A stretch of 42,813 nucleotides of DNA, taken from assembly GCA_016204355.1 (NCBI GenBank), contig JACQKT010000021.1, positions 1 to 42,813 on the forward strand, in the 5' to 3' direction. A model generated the notes under the pieces. It did not search any database. It saw only the letters and a list, made by a program, of their open reading frames with translations, and was not told the DNA's origin. This document shows positions 37,605 to 42,813 of this stretch, one piece after another; the stretch's first letter is position 1; each line of letters opens with the position of its first letter. This DNA is from Candidatus Liptonbacteria bacterium (GTDB lineage: Bacteria > Patescibacteriota > Minisyncoccia > UBA6257 > 2-01-FULL-56-20). Made by a program: the position numbers and the translations under genes.

Positions 37605-38180
37605 ATGACGAGCAAGCAATCAAAAATAATCATAATTGGGCTCGGCAACGCCGGCACCGCTTATGAAAACACATATCACAACGCCGGGAAGCTGATGGTC
37701 AATCGTCTTTCAAAGATTTTGGGCGGAGGCACCGCGTTCCGCAAAAAAGGATTCTCCGGAGAATCGATAAGCGGCGCGTCCGCTGATTTGATTTCCGTAA
37801 ATCTTGCCGGATACATGAATGAAAGCGGAAAACACGCAAAGCTCGCCATGAAATCTTTCGGCACAAAGCCCGGCTCGCTGATTGTAGTTCACGATGACGG
37901 CGACCTGGAAATAGGGAAATGGAAAATTTCTTTCGGCCGCGGTTCGGCAGGACACAACGGCGTTCAGTCGGTGATCGACGCGCTAGGAACAAAAAATTTT
38001 TGGAGACTGAGAATCGGAATAAGACCAAAAGCAGGTTTGTTTGCGGGAGCGCCGAGAAAGAAAGCGGGAGAGTTTGTCCTCAAAAAAATAAGCCAATCCG
38101 ACAAACATATGATGGAATCCGCTTTCGAAAAAGCAATAAATCGGATTCTTGCGGGGAACTTCAGCCTTATTTCGTCTTGA
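37605..38180 (+). CDS. pth: Peptidyl-tRNA hydrolase
   Basis: A 191-residue Pth, the only plus-strand protein gene of the window. It shows GLGNAGTAYENTYHNAG with the catalytic His (GLGNPG in most relatives, here A for P), MNESGKHA (Asn) and VVHDDGDLEIGKWKISFGRGSAGHNGVQS with the catalytic Asp and second His/Asn. It recycles peptidyl-tRNA released from stalled ribosomes. It is transcribed divergently from lepB. Its last 14 bases overlap the 3' end of the convergent PilM/PilN gene. Confidence 0.94.
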   Translation: MTSKQSKIIIIGLGNAGTAYENTYHNAGKLMVNRLSKILGGGTAFRKKGFSGESISGASADLISVNLAGYMNESGKHAKLAMKSFGTKPGSLIVVHDDGDLEIGKWKISFGRGSAGHNGVQSVIDALGTKNFWRLRIGIRPKAGLFAGAPRKKAGEFVLKKISQSDKHMMESAFEKAINRILAGNFSLISS

Positions 38181-39675
38181 AACTGATGATAAAAGAAAGA
38201 CGGCCGTTTTCTTGCGCTTTTATATCTGGCAAGCTTAGATTTACCGAAGAGAAATAATTGCCTTCGGACAGGGAATTTTTGAAACTCAAGATTTTGTCCT
38301 GTGAGTCGGTTTCTCCGCTGAGAACAGCCGGCAACCCCCCGCTCTGAGAATAAAGCCTGTCTATTACTATCCCGTTCAAATTAAGCAAAGGATTAAGTTC
38401 CACCAGCATCGAAGTTTTCGGTTTTGTGGAGCTTTTCAGTTCCGAAAGCATTTTTACCGAGCTGTTGAAATCGTCAATCTGCGCTTCCAGCGCATTTATT
38501 TCCTGCATTTGCTGATTGCTGATCGTGAACGGCGAATTTGCTTGTATCGATTTTCCCAGATTCATCAAAAACAGATAGGAAATAAGCATGAATACAATCA
38601 TTATGGACAAGGAAGACGACATGAGAATCTCCCAAAATCTTAAAAAGTCCAATATTTGACGTTTGCGAAAATCTTCCTGCACGGTCATTCCGAAAAGATT
38701 GACATCCTTGTCTTCCGCTCTGGGCGTGTCTCCGCGTATCGCGCTGCCTGCGACTTCATACCATTCGCGCCTGAAAGATTCCTGGAATTTCAACTTCAAT
38801 TCCCTGGCGTTTATCGAGAAATTTTCCCTTATGGTCTTTGATATCTCTTCCACAAGACTGTTTGATGCGATAAGAACGTCGTCCAGGGGCTCTTCCCAGT
38901 GCCCCCTGTAAAAATTAATGACCTGATTGAGATTTCTTTTAATAGCGTCTTCAAAATTCGGCCAGGAAATATTTTTTGCGTCTCCCTGAATGTCTTTCCA
39001 TGATTGGAAATATTCGAAATGAAGCTGCCCCATCCTGAGTATAAGGAATCTGACCCCTTTATCGTCGACGCTCAGTATCAAAAAAGGTTTTTCCGGCTGA
39101 AAATCGACTGCTTCCTCCCTGACAAGCCTTGCCAAAGAAAGAGCACCCGACTCCACTGCCAAAGGGAAAAATCCTGCCTCCGTCATCGCTTCACGCAATT
39201 GGTCGATGAATCCTTTTTGCGCAAAAGCGCTTAAAATTTCCATTTTCAATTCATTTTTATTCTCCGTAATAAGCTGCCACCCCGCATATGCCTGTGAAAT
39301 GTCGAAGGGCGAAACCATGCGTATATTGAGCTGGACGGCTTCTTTGAGATTTTCGTCTTCTATAAGCGGAAGGCTGAACACATGAGTATAAATATGGATT
39401 GAATTAAGGGTAACTATCGCATTGACGAGCTTTTTCTTGCCGAAATCCTCGGGTATCAAATCGCGCAGTTCCTTAAGCGCATCTACCAAAGTGTCGTAAT
39501 TTTTTATTTCGCCGTTTTCGATTATGCCCGGCGGAAGACGCAACGCGGCCGTTTTCAATGCGCCCCCGTTGAAATAAGCGAATCTCAGATCCATGTCCGA
39601 AATTTCCAATCCCCCTATTTTGGTTTTAGCCCCTAAAAAAGAGAGCGTCTTCGATAAAATCTTGTCTGCGTTCAT
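38167..39675 (-). CDS. Fused PilM-like/PilN-like type IV pilus assembly protein
   Basis: A 502-residue protein. Residues 1-340 resemble PilM, an actin-like cytoplasmic platform protein: GGLEISDMDLRFAYF, LPPGIIENGEI, SLPLIEDENLKEAVQLNI, and AVESGALSLARLV. One membrane helix follows (about 348-372), then a PilN-like periplasmic-side segment (375-502) with a short coiled coil and LNPLLNLNGIVIDRL. In most bacteria PilM and PilN are separate partners of the inner-membrane alignment complex. The ATP-site residues of PilM are poorly kept, so nucleotide binding is doubtful. Prepilin-like genes follow upstream. Confidence 0.75.
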   Translation of the reverse strand: MNADKILSKTLSFLGAKTKIGGLEISDMDLRFAYFNGGALKTAALRLPPGIIENGEIKNYDTLVDALKELRDLIPEDFGKKKLVNAIVTLNSIHIYTHVFSLPLIEDENLKEAVQLNIRMVSPFDISQAYAGWQLITENKNELKMEILSAFAQKGFIDQLREAMTEAGFFPLAVESGALSLARLVREEAVDFQPEKPFLILSVDDKGVRFLILRMGQLHFEYFQSWKDIQGDAKNISWPNFEDAIKRNLNQVINFYRGHWEEPLDDVLIASNSLVEEISKTIRENFSINARELKLKFQESFRREWYEVAGSAIRGDTPRAEDKDVNLFGMTVQEDFRKRQILDFLRFWEILMSSSLSIMIVFMLISYLFLMNLGKSIQANSPFTISNQQMQEINALEAQIDDFNSSVKMLSELKSSTKPKTSMLVELNPLLNLNGIVIDRLYSQSGGLPAVLSGETDSQDKILSFKNSLSEGNYFSSVNLSLPDIKAQENGRLSFIISFKTK

Positions 39676-39715
39676 TTCTTTTTTTATTTTTCCGCGGGTT
39701 GAAGCATGTTTGATT

Positions 39716-40132
39716 TTAAAAAGTGAGAAATTGCCATGAAATAACGTTTATCTCGCTTGTCGTACTGTTCACGGAAACTATTGTTTGCACTTTTCTCTGC
39801 CAAAAAGAATATGAAGCAGTAGAAACGATGGTAGCCTTCCCGGATGTCGGCGAATTTTGCGTTACGGTCACGCTTGCCGATTCGCTTCCTACAGGAACAG
39901 AATAAGCCGAAGGAGATGAAAAGTCCTTGTTTCTTGCCAATTTCATGAGCGCGTCCTCTGCTCCCGCGTAAGCCAAAGCAATGGCGTGGTTTGCCGCCTG
40001 AAAACCGTAGCCGGAATTTATAAATCCTGATGAGAGCAGGGCTATGGTAACGCCCATGGAAAGAGTTATCAGGCCTACGAGAATAACAAAAGAGAGCGCG
40101 GACTGTCCTTTTCGAGAAAATGAAAAATTCAT
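39716..40132 (-). CDS. Prepilin-like protein (PilX-type)
   Basis: A 138-residue protein. The N terminus RKGQSALSFVILVGLITLSMG looks like a type IV prepilin leader ending in Gly before a hydrophobic helix, but the usual Glu at position +5 is absent, as in PilX/GspK-type minor pilins. The rest is beta-rich and Ser/Thr-rich. It would be exported and may join a pilus tip. It lies 40 nt upstream of the PilM/PilN gene, in the same direction. A -10 box (40152-40157, TATAAT on the minus strand) precedes it by 19 nt. Confidence 0.7.
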   Translation of the reverse strand: MNFSFSRKGQSALSFVILVGLITLSMGVTIALLSSGFINSGYGFQAANHAIALAYAGAEDALMKLARNKDFSSPSAYSVPVGSESASVTVTQNSPTSGKATIVSTASYSFWQRKVQTIVSVNSTTSEINVISWQFLTF

Positions 40133-40151
40133 GTGCTTACCAGCTTTTTTA

Positions 40152-40157
40152 ATTATA
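40152..40157 (-). promoter_or_regulatory. -10 box for the PilX-type gene
   Basis: The minus strand has a perfect TATAAT followed by a 19-nt gap to the ATG at 40132. No convincing -35 box is seen. Confidence 0.35.
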
Positions 40158-40234
40158 CAACAATAAAAATGCTTTCTTGATTTTATTGTCCTCTTTCTAT
40201 TTTCTATTTGATTTGTAGTTTACTATTTTATAAA

Positions 40235-41113
40235 TCACGGGCTCCAATTTATGAGAACTTCGTTGACGGTCGGGCTCAAGCTCTGGGCCGCATCAGAAAC
40301 GAGGAATATTTTGTACCGGAAATACCTAGCGTTGTTGAAGAGAGAATAATCGAGTTTCAGGGAAACATCCTGGCCGGTATTATAGTACGTATTGCTTGTG
40401 CCATCCGTACCCATGAAACTCCATGGCCCGCTGGAAGAATTGCTTGTCGCGAACTGGAAACGGACTGCTGTTCCGGCCGGCAGCGTGCCGTGCCACATTA
40501 CGGAATTCAATTGAGCACCACTCGAAACCCCCGTGTCGTAAGTCGTAGAATCGAGGGTCGCTATGGCAGAAGTTGCAGTCCACGATGTCAAAACCTTGTA
40601 GTTCGATGAACCGCATCCGCCATAATTATCGCAATTGAAACTTATCCAGCCGACAGTGTCGTTCCATGCGTAATTGTGGAAATTTCCATTCGCATCTATG
40701 TAAACCCTGTAGTTGGAGCTGCCGCAACCGCCGTTGTTGTTGCAGTCGAAACTTATCCAGCCGTAAGTGTCGTTCCAGCCCCAGTTGGAGAGATTGCCGC
40801 TTCCATCGTTCGTGACCTGATAATTGCTCTGGGAGCAAATATCCCCGCTTCTCGTCGTATGGCAGTCAAGAGATATGTCGCCGACCGACGAGCTGGCGTA
40901 GCCGATAAGATTCTGCGAACTTACCGTTATGGTATCGGTGTTGTAAAAGTCCATCCATCCGACAACGTCATTCCAGGCCCAGTGTGCCGTGGTCGAGGCG
41001 CTTATGTTTGTTGCCGCTTCCGCCATGTTTACAAAAAGCGTGATATTAAACGAAGAGAGCACGAGGAAAAAAACTATTCCGAAAAAATTTTTTAAAAATT
41101 TTTTATTGGGCAT
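40235..41113 (-). CDS. Secreted W-N-D-x-GW repeat protein
   Basis: A 292-residue exported protein with a signal peptide (ending near AEAA, about residue 33). Three near-identical repeats follow: HWAWNDVVGWMDF, NWGWNDTYGWISFDC and NYAWNDTVGWISFNC. Each is paired with an NYxV strand and, in two cases, a NGGCGSSNY cysteine turn. The C-terminal half (about 175-292) is beta-rich. I recall such WND-GW repeats in CPR surface proteins but know no proven ligand. ATG 41113 is preferred to the TTG upstream. It lies 19 nt from the next prepilin-like gene, so it may be a pilus-associated adhesin. Confidence 0.75.
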   Translation of the reverse strand: MPNKKFLKNFFGIVFFLVLSSFNITLFVNMAEAATNISASTTAHWAWNDVVGWMDFYNTDTITVSSQNLIGYASSSVGDISLDCHTTRSGDICSQSNYQVTNDGSGNLSNWGWNDTYGWISFDCNNNGGCGSSNYRVYIDANGNFHNYAWNDTVGWISFNCDNYGGCGSSNYKVLTSWTATSAIATLDSTTYDTGVSSGAQLNSVMWHGTLPAGTAVRFQFATSNSSSGPWSFMGTDGTSNTYYNTGQDVSLKLDYSLFNNARYFRYKIFLVSDAAQSLSPTVNEVLINWSP

Positions 41114-41132
41114 TAAAGTCAAGGCGATTTTA

Positions 41133-41753
41133 TCAGAACTGTATGCTTATAGACCCCGTGCTGCTTGAATAATTTATCTGAGTCGATGTCGAAAACATAT
41201 TGTTCGTGGTTGTTGCCGGCCCTTCTTGTCCGGGCCCGCCGGACCAGTCGGTTTGGTCGAAAACTTTGTTGCTGTGCCGTGTGAGATACGTTGGAAAAGA
41301 ACTTGTAACGCCGTTTGTCCATCCGTAAACAACGGTTACCTTTTCGGTCGAAGGGTCATTCGTGCCTCCGCTCGATAAAATGTTTCCGCTCCCGTCGCGC
41401 CCGACACTGTCCAAATAGAAATAGCGGATGTAGGTGGTAGTCGCAAAAACAACGCTTTCCGTTCCGGTTACGGCCGTAAACGGCGAAGTGCTTGTCGTCA
41501 AATAATATTTGTTTGCGGAGCTCGTCGCAAGATTATAAATATTATGCCAGTCACTCTCGCTGAAAACGCGCACGTTGTCCAAAAGCCCCCTTCCCAAAGC
41601 CGACGACACTTGAACTTTGTTCGCCTGGGCGCTGCTTCGCAGCGAAGGCGTTATTATAGTCGCGGCGCCGATTATAAAAATCGAGCCAACCGTAAGCGCT
41701 ATGAGAATCTCTATTATGGATTGACCGGAATTATTTGAAAATTTTTCAGGCAT
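41133..41753 (-). CDS. Type IV prepilin-like protein (PilV/GspI-type)
   Basis: A 206-residue protein. The leader MPEKFSNNSG is followed by QSIIEILIALTVGSIFII, a class III signal with Gly at -1 and Glu at +5, so a prepilin peptidase should process it. The hydrophobic helix runs to about residue 32, followed by a Ser/Thr-rich globular part. The start at 41753 fits the short leader; the longer frame would overlap the upstream gene. It belongs to the pilus gene block. Confidence 0.82.
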   Translation of the reverse strand: MPEKFSNNSGQSIIEILIALTVGSIFIIGAATIITPSLRSSAQANKVQVSSALGRGLLDNVRVFSESDWHNIYNLATSSANKYYLTTSTSPFTAVTGTESVVFATTTYIRYFYLDSVGRDGSGNILSSGGTNDPSTEKVTVVYGWTNGVTSSFPTYLTRHSNKVFDQTDWSGGPGQEGPATTTNNMFSTSTQINYSSSTGSISIQF

Positions 41754-41791
41754 TTTGGCCGAAAACCCGCCGCCGGCAAACGCCCGAGACC

Positions 41792-42214
41792 TCACTTTAC
41801 GGAAAAATTCAGGCTGAAAGTTTCGCCGGCGCCGACATACATTATTCTGGGAAGCTGAGGACTCGAACCTCCCTGAAAGATGCTCATTTTATACTCGCCC
41901 GGGTTTACGGTGAATTTGTACGAGCCGTCCGCCGACAGGTTTGTTTTATATTTTTGCGCGTCGGTTTTTGAATCCGACAAAATTACCGTTACGGATTCGA
42001 ATTTCGGCGTGGCACCGGAGGCGGCTCTCGCTGTTCCGCTTATGACACCATAGCTGACTTTTTGTCCTGCTGCCCCGCTGCCGTCAGGAGCATTCCCGGA
42101 ATTGGAACCTGTGCCGCTATCGGATGGATTCAATCCCGGCACGAAGTAGAATGCCGCACCCGCGATGATAGCTGCAGCCGCTATTACTATTACTACAATG
42201 TTTTGTTTTTTCAT
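41792..42214 (-). CDS. Membrane-anchored protein with a carboxypeptidase-regulatory-like beta domain
   Basis: A 140-residue protein with an N-terminal hydrophobic anchor (about 5-28), a Gly/Ser-rich linker and a beta-sandwich-like domain (about 52-140): GVISGTARAASGATPKFESVTVILSD, LSADGSYKFTVNPGEYKMSI, and VGAGETFSLNFSV. The pattern SADGSYKFTVNPGEY is typical of carboxypeptidase regulatory-like domains used in surface and adhesive proteins. Its own promoter has an extended -10 (TGGTATAAT on the minus strand). It lies 38 nt upstream of the prepilin gene. Confidence 0.72.
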   Translation of the reverse strand: MKKQNIVVIVIAAAAIIAGAAFYFVPGLNPSDSGTGSNSGNAPDGSGAAGQKVSYGVISGTARAASGATPKFESVTVILSDSKTDAQKYKTNLSADGSYKFTVNPGEYKMSIFQGGSSPQLPRIMYVGAGETFSLNFSVK

Positions 42215-42229
42215 GGCTTTTTGTTTTTC

Positions 42230-42238
42230 ATTATACCA
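42230..42238 (-). promoter_or_regulatory. Extended -10 promoter of the surface-domain gene
   Basis: The minus strand reads TGGTATAAT, with a 15-nt gap to the ATG at 42214. Confidence 0.4.
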
Positions 42239-42283
42239 TAATTGATTTCTTCCCCCCCAAAAAAACGAAAGGGCTATAAGCGC

Positions 42284-42813
42284 TTATGGCGCCTCTGTCC
42301 TGAGCGCAAAGAAGACGGAAGCCATATCCCTATTGTCCCAACCGGGGTTGCTTGTTTCTCCAGTTGCCGTAACTATCCTGAATTCCCCGCCGGCCCTTAT
42401 TCCGCCTATGCCGTTTGTAGCGCTCTCGGCTTGGGTTAATGCCGTATATGAAGCAGTAGGTGTAAATGCGGACGACCCCCCGGACTCTCTTCCTATCCCG
42501 CGAACAAATAGATATTCTCCACTGGTAAGTCCGGAAATCGTCATGCTGCCCGGCTGCGTGCCGTCCACCGCGAGGGTCTGGAGCGTGCCGGCGACGACGG
42601 ATATCGTATTCCCGGCGTCGATGTCGAACTCCCAGGCAGTCATTGCTTTAGCAACAACGGCGCTTCCGAGGGTGGCGGTAATTGTGCCTCCGCTTGGGAT
42701 TGTATTGGTGATGACGCTGTACCACACCGAAACGGTGGCACCTGCCGCCGCGCCGCCCTGCCCATTGGTATATTCTCCGCCTTTCGTCCATGTGTTTCCG
42801 CCGGCTGAGTCAG
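42284..42813 (-). CDS. Surface/secreted beta-rich protein, C-terminal part only
   Basis: An open frame entering from the right edge and ending in TAA at 42284, 176 codons seen. It is rich in Gly, Ser, Thr and Ala with a beta-strand pattern (GNTISVVAGTLQTL, TISGLTSGEYLFVRGIG, FRIVTATGETSNPGWDNRDMASVFFALR). It looks like the C-terminal domain of an extracellular structural or appendage protein. The true start lies outside the window; the GTG at 42727 is not a start, because the frame continues upstream. Confidence 0.65.
   Translation of the reverse strand, partial: DSAGGNTWTKGGEYTNGQGGAAAGATVSVWYSVITNTIPSGGTITATLGSAVVAKAMTAWEFDIDAGNTISVVAGTLQTLAVDGTQPGSMTISGLTSGEYLFVRGIGRESGGSSAFTPTASYTALTQAESATNGIGGIRAGGEFRIVTATGETSNPGWDNRDMASVFFALRTEAP

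Noticed and set aside
42241-42283. Terminator after the right-edge gene
   Set aside because: ATAAGCGCTTAT is palindromic and T-rich sequence follows, but the loop is too tight and the stem too weak to call.

Overview
The window looks like a piece of a Candidate Phyla Radiation (Patescibacteria, probably Parcubacteria-type) chromosome. The reasons are compact minus-strand gene strings with 1-4 nt overlaps, a transketolase split into two genes, a minimal sugar-phosphate pathway, DUF4430, DUF5671 and fused PilM/PilN-like proteins, few Shine-Dalgarno sites, and many short palindromic or heptameric repeats, some of them inside genes. Assignment to a lineage is inference; no 16S gene is present.

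Layout. 1-865: tRNA-Phe (cut at the left edge), tRNA-Arg and tRNA-Ser on the plus strand, set among hairpins. 866-4402, minus strand: a riboswitch-controlled operon. A cobalamin-type riboswitch with an intrinsic terminator precedes two DUF4430 (transcobalamin-like) surface proteins, the second also carrying an alpha/alpha-barrel like that of transcobalamin and terpenoid cyclases, and then a DUF6580 ECF-type S component. I read this as a B12 capture and uptake system, the most interesting locus here. 4767-7557: a small membrane protein, an SDR, an FKBP isomerase and a secreted protein. 7554-17918: LeuRS, TatD, MetRS, an AI-2E-type permease, an M16 protease, a coiled-coil lytic transglycosylase and bL25. 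The LeuRS carries a complete serine hydrolase and a complete NUDIX domain inside its editing domain, plus several short-repeat insertions.

18111-29631: dCTP deaminase, class II aldolase, an unknown protein, a PfkB kinase, a GT-C-like membrane protein, then the carbohydrate block (split transketolase with a DUF5671 gene between its halves, Rpe, RpiB, GAPDH and a PPC/DUF296 protein). Together these give a non-oxidative pentose phosphate route feeding lower glycolysis. 29710-31553: CDF metal transporter, DUF192 protein, SpoU methylase. 31560-37537: a cell-division and translation operon in the order lepB, hisS, HIT, rpsU, yqeY, ybeY, ftsA, ftsZ (then spoU), divergent from pth. 38167-42813: a pilus and surface-protein block (fused PilM/PilN, prepilin-like proteins, W-N-D-GW repeat protein, a further surface protein cut by the right edge).

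Two themes run through the window. Short palindromic or tandem repeats occur in spacers, in a riboswitch arm and, without frameshift, inside TktN, TatD, the PPC protein and LeuRS, in the manner of Rickettsia palindromic elements. Several promoters place the -10 box only 6-10 nt before the ATG, suggesting leaderless mRNAs. All calls were made by eye, without database searches.
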